A stretch of DNA of 64,000 nt from Pelargonium x hortorum (Eukaryota > Streptophyta > Magnoliopsida > Geraniales > Geraniaceae). The notes below the pieces were generated by a model. The model saw only the letters and a list, made by a program, of their open reading frames with translations, searched no databases and was not told the origin of the DNA. Location of the stretch: the NCBI GenBank assembly GCA_036897525.1, contig JAYMTJ010000031.1, positions 1-64,000 on the forward strand, given 5' to 3'. The translations under genes were made by a program, and so were the position numbers. Below, piece after piece: positions 36,776 through 48,799 of the stretch (positions within the stretch are counted from its first letter, which is position 1; the number at the start of each line of letters is the position of its first letter).

Positions 36776-39149
36776 ATCTGCAACTGGATATTTTAGTCGA
36801 TGGGATTCTTCTATAAGTTTGCCCTCGTAAACCTTCTATACCCTCTGCAATACCATCATAAGCTAAGAGTGTAGTGTGTTTGCCTATATAATGAACCAAC
36901 ATTGGATTCCTTATTTGGTTTCTGGTTCGTAAGACAATTCAATTAGTGAACCTGTTATTTAAGGGAAGGATGTTTAACAATAAATATATTGATTTTCCGC
37001 AGTCTTTAATAGTCCAGTATCAGGTCCGGATTGCTTATTTCACTCTTTTCTTGTGAGTGCTTTTAAGTGCTTTACTCTATCTCTAGGAAAGTAATCTAAG
37101 TAAGTTCATTTCGGGTAATTGCTCTATGCTTTTCTAGTATGTAAGGTAAAGGTAGGATCCCATTAAAATGAAACTAAATAAAGATTTTAGACAAGTCATT
37201 CTAAAACTGTGTAAGGTCCCAAAACTTTAAGAATAAGAGGTCGATAAGGGTAAAGTCAAATGAAAAGCCAAACTACAGATAAATTTTAGATAAGAACTTA
37301 ACAACGTAGATTCCTTTTTTTGGAAATATTTACTGATAAAACAAGGTATGAAGAACAACAAGTCCTAAAGGTAAAGAGTAAGGTACAGAGCTAAGAGTGG
37401 TCTTCTTCTAGCTTTTAGGATTTAAATAGTTCTAATAGATAGTTTTGGAAGCCGGTCTCTAGCTAGGCTCGAGAAAAGTAAGTAATATGAAAACTGCTAA
37501 GTTCGTTTCCAGGTTATCTGTGTTGTGTCTTTCGAAGTGTCCGTAAGATTTCTTATATAGGAAAGGTATTGGGATACATAGTTCAGGTCTAGTTATAGGT
37601 AAATTAAGGAATTGAGCAAGAAACCTAAACGAGGAATCTCTCCTCTCTAACTAAGGTGCCTAATTCTAAAGAAATTTTTAGGGGTTTCCGTGAGTTGGGG
37701 GATATTTTGTGTCATTAGTAAAGCTATTGATCAGAGTTCCGCTTTTATTCTATTTGGGAGTTAGTGATATTAAGTACATTTAATTGTAGATATTTGGGAT
37801 TCTGGTTCTCTCGAAGCTGATAATAATTATCAAATATCTAAAAAGAGGAATTCCTGCGTCCAGAGGGCGGTCATACAAATTTTGACTTAAGGGGTTGATT
37901 TAACAATTTCTTTTCTAGAGTTCTAAGCTACTCACAAGTTTTCGGTTTAAAGTATGTTAGAAAGTTCTATTCACGAGATCTTTGTCAAGAGAAGTCTTAT
38001 GGTATTTGAAACTTCTCGGATTGTCGAGCATATTCCTAAAAGGCCTATGCAAAACGGAAAAGTAGTAAAGTAAATTGTCAAAAAAAGGTTATGCTTGCCA
38101 GGCAATTTCTGGTGTGCACCTTATATCTTCTATAGAGTCTCCAGTAACTAGGCGGGTACGGTAGCATTTGCTCTTGATAGGAAGCCTTTTCCTCTAAAAA
38201 AAGCTATATATAAAGGACATCACGGAAAGCACGAGATTTTTTTTACTTAGAGGGTATAACAGGATGTTAACTCGAAATGTAGATCCTAGCCCGCACACTG
38301 ACTCGCAATTAGAAAGCAAGCAAGCTATATCTTGCATCTCTTTAGCGGAAAACCCTACTTAATGAGTTGGCAGACGCTTCAGAAGAAGAACTTAACTCTC
38401 TCTTCTATTCCTTATATATTTATTGTTTATTGTAGAAATCTTAGTTTAGTGAATTTAATAAAGGGAGCATTCCGAGCTTTGTGGCGTCATTGTAAGCAGT
38501 TCTTTCTTGTATTGTAATTGTAGGTTTTACTATTAAAAGTCAAAGGATTCTAATTCTAAAGAATTGTTATAATGGATAGACTGAGGAGTCAATTAATTCC
38601 TTCTTAGTTTGTTAGCAGCTCATGAGCCTGGTGTTAATCCTAAGTCTAAACTATTCAGGTAAAGAGGTAAAGGAGATGATAATAGAATTTCCGAGTCTTA
38701 GTTCTTCCTTATTCGTTATAATGAGGACATTCTTTCTTGAGATCAGAGTCTTCAAGTATAGTACTTTCTGTCTGGGATAGAATACATTTTTCTGTCTAAT
38801 ACTCCTTTGCTTTAGCTACAGCACCACAGACTTCCTATTTCAGAAAGAGCAACAATTCGGAGAGTAAAGTGAGTTCCTAACTCTTCAAAGGGGAAGGGAC
38901 TCTTAAAGAGATTAATATGGTGCGAGGAATCTAAGGCTTTCGTAGGTCAACAAGGAAAATAGGCATTTTTTATGATATTCCCAAGAGTTTAGCTCGGAAT
39001 TTCCAAAAAGATTTAAGCTAAAAAGTTTAATGCTCTTTGTTAGGGCACTCACAACGACTAAAAGTGAAAAAAACTTCCCCATGGAGTATTAAAATAGAAA
39101 CAAATTGACTTGACTTTATAAGAAGCCTTTGCTTTTTAGATTTTGAATG

Positions 39150-39171
39150 ACTATACCGGACCGGGTATAGT
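39150..39171. repeat. Perfect 8-bp hairpin
   Basis: ACTATACC (39150-39157) and GGTATAGT (39164-39171) pair perfectly around the six-base loop GGACCG. It is the neatest compact hairpin seen in the window. No T run follows and no gene adjoins it, so its role, if any, is unknown. Confidence 0.65.
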
Positions 39172-41368
39172 ACAGGGAGTCTGAGTTTTGCAATTCTAAG
39201 GAAGATCCCCGCGTCGAAGCGTTTTCTTTATGACTTATCTGGTAGCTTAGCCTTAATATTAATTAGGGCTCCCTTTCCTCGTAGGGTTTTGCTTAAAGTG
39301 CTTCCACATAGACCCCCTAAATTCTAGGAAAATGTAAAACCTGATAAACTAAAGCCGAGAAATCTACAGCATTCTCTTATAGCTATTCAAATATTGTAGA
39401 GTTTTGCCTGAGAATTTTCAGTAGCCGCAATTAAAAAGAAAATAAAAAGACACTTCATATTTTGGGATTCTCATATTTAAATACCTTTGGTAGAATTCCG
39501 TTGGTCAAGAAAAGAGAAAGATTTTTCCTTTTTTTCTAGGTTTTCTCCAGGAACTTTACTTGAATAGAATGTGCTTAGGGGCCTCTTTATACAAGGATTC
39601 GTCAGCGTCAGGTGTATTCCTTAGTTTCGACCGCTATTCAACAAACATACAAAAAGTAGGGCCTTAAAATCTTCTTTATATTACTTTCGATTTTTAGGGC
39701 CCCTGGACCGCCTTATCAAAAGAGTCCGTTTTACAAGTACGAATTCCTTAGCAGGCCCCCTTATAAAGTGAGGAGCATTCCTTTAGTGAGCTTGCCCACC
39801 ATCCGCATTCAATTCACCGCAGGGCAGGATAGATTGACAAAGTAAGTCAGTTTTTTTTTAATCGACATAATAGACCAAAATCAGGACTCTCAAAAAAAAC
39901 CGGAAAAATCATTAAAGAAAGACAGGATTTTCTCGTGAAGATGCTAATAAAAGCTCCCCATGTATAAAACTATCCAAGTTAAAGTATTTATAAAGTCGTA
40001 AAACAAATAGGTTCCTAGTATAGATAAGAGCCAGTATAAGGGTTACTCGACCGTTCTTTCCATCTACGAACGAACTATCGTTACAAAACACAAGTGAAAC
40101 AAAAGGAGCTTAACCATGCATGCACTAATAGAGTAATTATTTCCTTTGTATTTATTCAGCTCAAAGATAATAAATACATTGTATACTAAAAAAGGGGTTT
40201 CTCGTTGGAATCTATACTTTTCTTTGGTGTCGATACTTTTTCTTAAGCTAAACTTTGAATTAAGAGGTTAACTAGTTTCTTATTTGATGTTCTCTTTTTT
40301 TCCGTGTCAGTTTTTTTATTCATAAAAATTATGGATTATCGAAATGGACAGGTAGATATTCTATCCCTTGATCTCTTACCGGTTTACCAATCACCAATAT
40401 TCTTTCTTAGATTTGGCAGCTCAAGATCCATATAAGCATAAGTTTTAAGAATTAGCAAAATAACTTTCTCTTTTTACTCTTTTTTATATTACTTTGAGTA
40501 GGATGTAAACCCTGAAATTCACAGAAATATATTCGTGTTTTACTCTAGGTATAACTCCTCTTTTGGTTTGGCAACACACTAAGTTTAATTAGTTATAGTG
40601 GACTCTACTATGGAGGATCTTTATTAAACAGATAAGACTCTGAAACCACTTTCTCTGGAAACGAACTTTGCCTGGAAACAAAGCTGTTAAGTAGTAATTA
40701 TAAGAATTAGTTGTAGATTTCATAAATAGGATACCCTAAAATTAGAAAGTCAAACTCGCAAAGCTAAAAGGGAAACCTGGAGACTCCTCTTTATTAGTCG
40801 AAAGCAATTCGGATACCGACGAATACAGAAGACGGATACCAGGACGAAGCGAGCTGTCTCTCTCTATGCCATTGAAGGTGTGTGTATTCATTCTTAGGAA
40901 GATATAAGATATAAACCGTAGGTCACTGAATTACTATATCCTAAACTAATACACCTCTTTGCAGGATAACTCATTTAACTCTAAAATATTACAGGACTCC
41001 TAAATGGTTTATTCTAAACTTTATGATACTAATTAATTAAGTACGAAGCAGGGGCTCTTCTCATAAGTAGTAATATTTAAGAGAATACTTTATTATAAAG
41101 CAGCGTTTCTAGGAAGTTCTTTTGTATTCCATGTCTGAATCCGCATTACTCCCTTATTAATTAAAGGCTGGGAACTTTTCAAATCAAATAGAGTAACTCA
41201 AAAGATTAGTATTTCCCTATGTATCTCACCCCTTAGTAGCTGGCTTACAAGAGCTTTTGGACGGGTCATAATCAATACGGAATCCAATAAGATATATAGA
41301 ATAAAGTAGAACTATTCTTTTCGATGGATGTGGTATAGTTGTACAAGCAACTTCTTCGTTTTGAATTC

Positions 41369-41450
41369 AAGTTATAGTCAAGAATTTTCCTCTTTGGTAG
41401 AACATTTTGATTTATATTGATGGTCCTAGGTTCAAATCCCAGTGAATGCT
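41369..41450 (+). pseudogene. trnK-like tRNA relic, copy A of a dispersed unit
   Basis: GGTAGAACATT (41397-41407) looks like the end of a D arm running into an anticodon stem, and GATGGTCCTAGGTTCAAATCC (41419-41439) like a variable loop and T arm. The arrangement and spacing best fit tRNA-Lys (GGTAGAGCATT and AATGGTCGCAGGTTCAAG), with tRNA-Asn as an alternative because both share the GGTC-AGGTTC block. The T stem forms four of five pairs. The acceptor stem forms about three of seven pairs and the D stem is broken. The anticodon loop region reads ATTTATA, so no anticodon can be named safely. A second copy on the opposite strand near 36130 shares sequence that begins upstream of the tRNA part. 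Confidence 0.45.
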
Positions 41451-44254
41451 CTTTTCTTTACCAATCTGTGATTTCTTTTCGAGCAACTTTACTTTAGACC
41501 TCAAATTATTCTAACAGGTAGGGAGGAGTCTTGCCTGCACCGCCTTCTAATAGTAATGAGAGTCTTTCATACCACCTATGATAAAGAATTAGAGCCCTTA
41601 CTTTCCACTTTCAGTCCTTTAGAAATTGAATGTTTCTGTTAGTTTTGTTCCAATTATGAATAACTCGAATGCTGAGAATATATCAATACCCAATTTCTTT
41701 GGCTATAATAAAAAAGGGAGTCCCTTAAAAAAAATCTCTTGTTTTACTCTCTAAATTGTGCTCTGAAGACTTACTACAATACAATCTGTGACTGCAGTGT
41801 AACCGAGGGAGGGTAACTCATTCATTACAAATGAAAACATTTTGAAAAGTAGATCAAAGGCTTATTAACAGCAAAGCTAAGGGTTCCAATCATTTCATTT
41901 AGTTAGAGCTTGATCAAAGTTAGATTCAATAAAATGAATCTGCTAGCTTGTCTCGGAGATCTTTGGTTTAGTAATTAAGCAGCACAAGGTGCAAAAAAAA
42001 GTACGGTACCCGAAATGTTATAACCTTATTTTAACCCCAATTCTAGAGAAAAGAGTGTCAAATCTCAAAAAGGAGGGCTTTACACTTGCGAATCTTAGAA
42101 AAAAGAAAAGCACAGTCTCAGAAATAAATACATTAATTAAGGGTTTCCTGGGCACAAATAAGGGATTCTTTCCTAGCTACCTAGCTTTAGATCTTAGTAT
42201 TAGGTAGTTAGGCTCGATAGTACTTACAAATTTCCCGAATTTTTTTAGTTTGCATTATATCAAGTGCCTAAAGACAAAGTTGTTTAGATAACAAACAAGG
42301 CTGTGGGTACAGTAGAGGTAGTTCTTAAACACTACTTAAAAGTTATAATACAAATCGAGAAAAGACTAGAATAGAAGGGAGGTACCTCAAGCAGAACGTC
42401 GGTTCGAGAATAAGGGACTAGTCTATTTCTTTTCGAGTTCTAAACTAGCTAAAGCGGGTTCTGTTTGTATAATCTCAAAAAAAAGAAGTATGCTGTTTTA
42501 CGCTTTTACTTGCTCTACTAGAACTATAAAACACCAGTATTATACTCAGTTTAGGAAATTTTATCCACCATCTCTGGTAAAGCATGCCATGTCGGTGAAG
42601 GACACACTCTCTTCTTCCACCGAACTCTTACTTGACTGGAAAATCCGTACCTTAATAAATAAAACATAAATTAACTTTAAGCCCTTTCATTTACTTTTTT
42701 TTTGCTGCTTTGACAAGGGGCCGGCTACTCCACGTACGCTATAGCCATATATTCCCGGAAATTTCTCCTCATAGCCGAATTCCTTTAGTCTGAACTAGTC
42801 TTTAATTATGTTTTTTTTAATCACTAAGTTCTTACTGAGGAAGCAAAACTCTTAGCTTATTCAGGGGTACTATAACTAACACTTCGCGGTTTTAAAAAGC
42901 TTTATTTTATATTATTTCGAGTAGAGGTGGGTGAGGTTTTTTTTAACACTTATAGTTAGTATGCAAGGGTCTTAGAATCAAGTTCTTAGTTTAGCAAAAT
43001 TAAGTAATGAAATATAGATACTAGGAATTTTCTTAAAGTGGGGATTTCCGCGTTTTAAGCATTTTTTTTTAATCCACTTGATACTAAGTGATAAGAAGTT
43101 TTATTCCTCATTAGCCGATAAGCTAGCACACTGAGGAGTATCCCTTTTACCCATGCAAAGCCTCGCGGGTGCGTCAATATTCTTTAAGAAACTCCACTAG
43201 AGTGTCCAAGATCTGGTTTACTACTGCGGGATAGACCACCCAAGGTAAACAAGAATGACTAGGCAAAGAAAGTCTACACAATTTTAATGAGAAAGGAGCC
43301 CTCTTGAACAAAAGTGGGAACTAAAATTTATGGCATGTTATACGGGTTTCCTTTTATACGACAGATAGAAATAGAAAGGATATTCACAAATAGGCATAAT
43401 AAATAGAATTCACAAGTGTACGTCATTAGAAAAATACCTTTTTTAATATTATTTATGTTTTACTCGTATCATTACTTCAGCGAAAGACTTAGTGTTGGAA
43501 CTTTACTATAGACTCTCACGAGAATCCTTTTTTAAAATACCTAGCGGATAGCTTTTACTTTATTACAGTATACCTACAAGGAAGAGGGAATACCTAGTTT
43601 AAACAATTTCAGATATGGGGTTGTTATCTGTTACAATTAGGTACCAGTAGCAAAACTTCCTTTTTTAATAAACTCAAAAAACTCCTGCGTATACTTCTCT
43701 GTTTTCTACTTTTTCCAAAGAAACCAAAGAAAAGGGACTTGCCCTTAAAATTAATTGACTTTATTTCATTTCTTAGGAATTTTTTGATATTCTTGTTTAA
43801 AGTTAGCATAATTCAGGTGTTAAGATACGCTTTATTTCCAGAATGTTTTTTCTGAATAACAATTTTCCGGTGGTATATCAACCACTTTAATTTCCTTTAA
43901 ATAACTACAAGCAGATTCCTGAAAATTACTGAGAATCCTTCTAAGATATTCCGCAGTGTTACTTTATGGTTGTAAACGGATTAGCCCTAATATAATTTTT
44001 ATAGCAGCACGACGGGGTATCGATGACAATATTTTCTATCAGTAGTAGATTGAACAAAGTAACCCTGGGCCTAAAATTAAGAATCTTAGGTTATTCCGGA
44101 AAATGACATACTTAGTGAAATCACTTTTATTTTAGAAGATTTGGAACAAAAGATTTCGGGAATGGAAATAAGAAAGTAGACCCTAGGTTCCGTTTATGTG
44201 GGAATGAAATCCACGTAAATATAAAATTCAAAGGAATTTCTCATATTCTAAGGA
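41451..44254. other. AT-rich gene-free spacer
   Basis: No gene is seen. A lysine-rich 72-codon frame at 41989 (TTG or GTG type start) and a 61-codon minus-strand frame at 43624 match nothing I know. CCATGCAAAGCC near 43151 recalls the trnQ variable loop, but no flanking block supports it. Confidence 0.5.
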
Positions 44255-44325
44255 GGACCTATAGCCAAGCGGTAAGGCACCCGTTTTAGATATTAACATG
44301 CAAAAGTTCCTATTACTTCAAATTC
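44255..44325 (+). pseudogene. trnQ: trnQ(UUG) pseudogene, mitochondrial type
   Basis: This is the clearest of several relics of the plant mitochondrial glutamine tRNA gene. From CTATAGCCAAGCGGTAAGG (44259-44277) the D arm is nearly unchanged, with a paired GCC/GGC D stem. CATGCAAAAGTTC (44298-44309) keeps the variable loop and the start of the T arm. The acceptor strands form only four of seven pairs. The anticodon stem no longer pairs, the loop reads TTTAGAT instead of carrying TTG, and the T stem is broken. The total length still equals that of an intact tRNA, so it has decayed by substitution rather than deletion. It stands alone, with no neighbouring gene. Expression as a working tRNA is very unlikely. 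Confidence 0.65.
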
Positions 44326-47300
44326 TGATTAAACACTTAAGTTTGCTTTGGAAGTAAGGAATAGCTTTCGATTCTCTTTTATAATTGTGATACAGCTTTG
44401 TGGTCAACCGACACCTATAACCTCAGGCTTCTTTCTTAAGTACTTAGACATAGTATTTGGGTTGTCTTTTCCATGTTATAAATCTGATTCAAACTCGGAC
44501 TTTAGGTTCAACCTTTTTTTATTAATTTTAAATGCAAATTAAGTTCTCTCTACTATTCTTCTCTTCCGAATTTTGCACTTTTTGCAAAATCCCAGATTAT
44601 TCTTCTTTATGTTTATGTCGGAAATCTGAGTTTTACTTACTAAATTGCCGTAGATTCTTCCATATAACAAGATAACAAGGAGGAGCACGTCTTATACTGA
44701 AGAGTCGGCAATCCATAACTTGAGTAGACAACGCAAGCTTCGAAACTCTCTTTAAAAAAGGAAGGAAAATTCCCCAACTAGATCGGACATGAAATTAAGT
44801 ATAAGTTAAAAACGGAGTAGGTCGAAAGCTTACCGTCACTTATTCTTGCTTTAGAAGCCTTATCTGTCTGGGCTAAAGAGGTTCTTGTAACCCCGTTTGT
44901 GTTGAAAACTTCGTTAATTATAGATGATTATGTGGTCAATGTATGCACTGATATAGAAGTATCATTCTACTTTTTTCTTAATTACTCCTTGTTCTGTGGA
45001 TTGTTTTATTTAAGCGTGTACATCTTTTAATCTTTATTTTAAATTCAATGAAACTAAGTTGTGTTTTCTATTTTCTGACTACTTAAAAGCTTTAGACTAG
45101 AAGGACTCCTCAAGTCTTTTTTGTTTCAAGTAGATTTCTCGGGAATTTCTTTGCTAGAGTTAACCATACCCAATATCTCAATCTCAATAAAGTTTTCCTT
45201 ATTCCTTTTTCTCGGCCTCTTTCTTTATACTGCAGGAGTAAAAACAAACGTACCTTTGTATGCTGATTCTACAAATATGAATGCCTTACGACTTAACGAT
45301 ATTTCTTACTTTGCTTGCTCTTTGAATTGCAATGCAACAGAGGGATTCCTTTCTTATTTATTACCAATGCTTTACCGTATTTATACCTACTGAATTGTGG
45401 AAGTTATTCAAAAAGCTTTGCTATTTTTCAAGTTAGCTATTCAATACGGATATTGATCTACATTATGAAGGATTTGAATCTATAGACTAAGAGACTCGGG
45501 GGAAATCCATTATTTTCTTACTGGCACTGCCGAGATCCAGGAAACTATCAAAGACGTATCCAAGCTGGACTCCCTTTAATTAGTTGATTATGCAAAAAAC
45601 TCTGTAGGTCCCTTATTAAGTTAAGAACTCAGGGAAACTCCGGGAGTAGGGGTGCTCTTTGACCCAAATAGGATTTATTAAAAATATATTACAGGTTACA
45701 GGACTTTTTCTTGAGAAGCCACTAGTGAGCGCCCATGCGTATATTTATTCTATTTGGTACCCTATGCTCCGAAAGTATTGAAATGAGAACTCTTTGGGTT
45801 AGCTCTTACAATTTTCGATGCCTTTAATACATATCTACATATATAGTTGATAGTAAATAGACTTTTTTTAAGGAATTAAAATCTATGTAACTTCTTTTAT
45901 TAGTATTAGTGAGCATTTATATTATATCTTTTAAGTATGTAATCCGGGTCTAAGGAATATTGGCCTGTTATGTCACATAGAACAAATCTAGGAGTTACTG
46001 ATAGGAGTTTAGTTTTTTTATTACAAGAAGTTTTTAAACCAGTAAAGTTCGAAAGAAGTGGATCCCCTTTAGATTTAGAATTCAGGGATAACCTATCCAA
46101 GCAAAAGTCGGAGTGCTTTGTATTTACAAGAATAAAATGTTATAAATTAGAATCTACTGTATCAGGCATCCATATTATTCCTTTCGAGTTCTACAAAGGG
46201 AACTCTTACGGGAATACAAAAAACCGTTAAAGGCTGCCTTTCGTACAAAACAAAAAAGGTTAAAAAGTCTAAAAACAAAGTCCAAAATTAAGTAAGAGTC
46301 TAGGAGAGCCCTTCGTTTAAGAAAATGGCAGGATAATTTACACAATCTCGAACCCTAGTAAACAACTTCAAGTTTTAGTAAAAATCCTATTTCTCTGAGT
46401 ACTCGGGGTTCCTATTTAGTCAAGCCACTAGCCGAGAAGCTAGCTCTATTATAAAGAAGATTTTATAGAATTTTCTATAGCTTAATAGATATAACAGAAG
46501 AATTTAACTAGATTTTACCCCTCTTTTTAAGTCAACCTTAACACTGTCGTACATAAAAAGAAAAATTTCTATAATTACTAATTCCAAGGGATCCAAACTC
46601 AGTTTGCGCATCTAAAGAAATCTAAGGAAAAAGAAATAATAAGGGCACGCGGGATGCCTCTTATAAATAGCACAGGTGCTCAGAGAATGAAATTTATTAA
46701 AAAAAGGGGAAGTCTCCCCAAAAGTTATATCTCTTAAACGGTATACCATTAAGGTATAAGGGGCAATTAAATTACTTAGCATCGCACTTCAAAGGTTTTT
46801 ACTCTATAAAGGAATAGGGACCTTAAACATACTCTTACTCACGGAGTTTAGTTTAGGAATTTAAAGCTTTAGTACTGTAACTAGAGAAGGAATCCCAATT
46901 TGAGGTTTCCAAATTAAGCTTCTTCTTGGTTTTTTATTTCCAAACGAGGCTCTTTATATCCTTTTCTGGTTCTGGGATGAGCTCTCTTAGTATAGAATAG
47001 CTTCTTGTGTTCAAGGGTTTACCCATGTTAGAGTAGCTAAAGCTCGAGGCTTCTTCAAGGCAATCCCTTAGAGGAGTCAGAAGCTTGTTAGTTTTGTCCT
47101 TTTCTTCCTTATAATTTTCAGATGCTATCTTTTCAAGGATCCAATATGTTAGACTTGAGATTCTTTTAGATACCCTTTTCACAGCAAAGCCCAAAGCTTT
47201 GTATAAGACTGAAGTTTTTCGATTCTAAGTTGTAAAAGCTGTCCAGAAGATAAAAAAAGTACTTGACTTTCTTTGTAAATTAGGATTCTGTCTCCGGGTT

Positions 47301-47812
47301 TAGTGTAGCTTCGGAAATCAAAGTATTTTACTCCAAACCCCTTAAGATATTTATATGACTTTTAACTTTTTAATAAGAAAAAGAGGAATATAACAAAAAG
47401 GAAGCTTTTTAAAGGTGTTTCTAATCAATAAAGTAGAAACAGAACTGGAATCTGGATCCTTTTTCTTTGTAATCTAAATTGGATTGCTTTCAATAATTAA
47501 GTAAGCTAAGCCTTCCTTTCTTGATATAAGGGGTGATCTGAATCACTTAAATAAAAGAAATGAACCCTAAGCAATAGAAATAAGACTTGGATGACAGAAA
47601 GCATCGCATCAGAAAGAAGACTGATTTCAAATAGGAGTGTTGGTTCTCTTTATCAGGTAAAGACCTTTAGCAATCGGCTAAACACCAAAACACAGAGTGA
47701 GAAAGCCAAAAGTCAAATACCAGGACCCTCGCTCAAGTTATATCCATGCTTAGTCTTTTTCTGACGACAACAAGTTACTCGGAGTTAACGCTTAAACTAG
47801 AGTCCTTTATTA

Positions 47813-47825
47813 GTAGGGTAGAGCA
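47813..47825 (+). repeat. D-arm-like 13-mer, copy 1
   Basis: GTAGGGTAGAGCA is identical to 55377-55389. GGGTAGAGCA is the typical end of a tRNA D arm. Downstream, ACTGAATGAAATCCTT resembles the anticodon region of trnF(GAA), but no T arm follows. Confidence 0.45.
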
Positions 47826-48740
47826 TATAACTGAATGAAATCCTTATTTTATTCTTGTTAGAGCCCTATTGAACAGAAACCTGCAGAGTATTCTTTAACC
47901 TTGGTAGAAACGGAAGTCTTTGGAAGAATGTTTCTTAGTTTTTATTTTAGTAAATCTGGAATTAGAATCTTTAGGAAAGCAGAAACTGACACTTAAAAAA
48001 CCAGTGTACTAAAGGATTGCTCTTTACTAGATCGTGCTTTGTTATCAGCACCCAGTCCTGATAAAGGCTTCGGTTGGTGTCATAGGGGAAAAGGGCTTGC
48101 TTTTTTTGTATTTAACTCCTCTCCTCTTATCTTATGAATCGTATGAAATGAAGAAGATGTCTTTGTTAGATAAAGATAATTCTCTCTAGTCAAATAGATC
48201 TCACAGGATACTTTCTAGATATGGTGCGAAGCAAAATGCTTCCAAATTTGAGTAACTAACTGAGGTCCGGTTTTCTTTTAGGGCTTAACCTATTTATATA
48301 TATAGTAAATAAAGCAGGGAAAGAGTGAAAACACGAATAAGAAACAAAGGAAAGAAGCTCTTTTATAGGGTACCCGCTGCCGGAGGAAACAAAAAAAGTG
48401 ACTCTTTCTTTTTATTTCTAAGGTATCTCGGGGCTTTAAGTCAAAGGTAAACTAAATCCTTATTCTACGCAGGGTGATAACGGAATCCAAATGAAGTAAC
48501 TACCTTTTGTTAATCCACCATCTATACAATGAGGTTTCGGATCCGGGGTATCCCAGTAGCAAGTAAAAGAATAAAAATAATACGCAAAAGGGGTTTCGGC
48601 GCTAGCTTAAGCCTCTTCAATACTCAATTTTTATCTTTCTAAACAAGTTACTGAACAGAAGCCCTTATGAAAGGAGCCTTGTTATATGTGTATAAATTAA
48701 AAAAAGTACGAGCTGCAAGAAGAAGACTCATACCCATAAG

Positions 48741-48799
48741 GCAGGTATAGCCCAGCTACAGAAGACTAAGAAAAGTAAGTACAATACAGAGTCTAGCTA
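48741..48799 (+). repeat. Two-block dispersed repeat, copy 1
   Basis: GCAGGTATAGCCCA (48741-48754) and CAGAGTCTAGCTA (48787-48799) occur in the same order at 61626-61639 and 61683-61695. The distance between blocks is 46 bases here and 57 there. Related short strings such as TTAGCTACAACA (near 211) and GTCTGGCTGCAACAAGG (near 36654) suggest a wider family. Confidence 0.5.

Larger units (their letters stand above)
36205..41368. other. Remainder of the third island, then AT-rich spacer
   Basis: To about 36900 the sequence keeps the island composition and holds the second copy of the 42-base repeat. Beyond it is ordinary AT-rich spacer with no gene. It contains a clean 8-bp hairpin at 39150-39171 and one 61-codon frame at 38332 that is not recognised. 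Confidence 0.5.

Noticed and set aside
42390-42420. GTCGGTTCGAG, like the T arm of trnL
   Set aside because: The 3' strand of the stem does not pair and the rest of the gene is not visible.
45121-45393. 90-codon frame with a hydrophobic stretch
   Set aside because: TTG-type start and no recognised relatives. Hydrophobic runs are expected from T-rich DNA.
45466-45500. Antisense T-arm-like GGATTTGAATC
   Set aside because: Stem pairs are lacking and no D arm was found in the expected place.
46934-47194. 86-codon minus-strand frame rich in Lys and Glu
   Set aside because: It looks the most protein-like, but it starts with TTG, matches no family I know and has no neighbouring gene.
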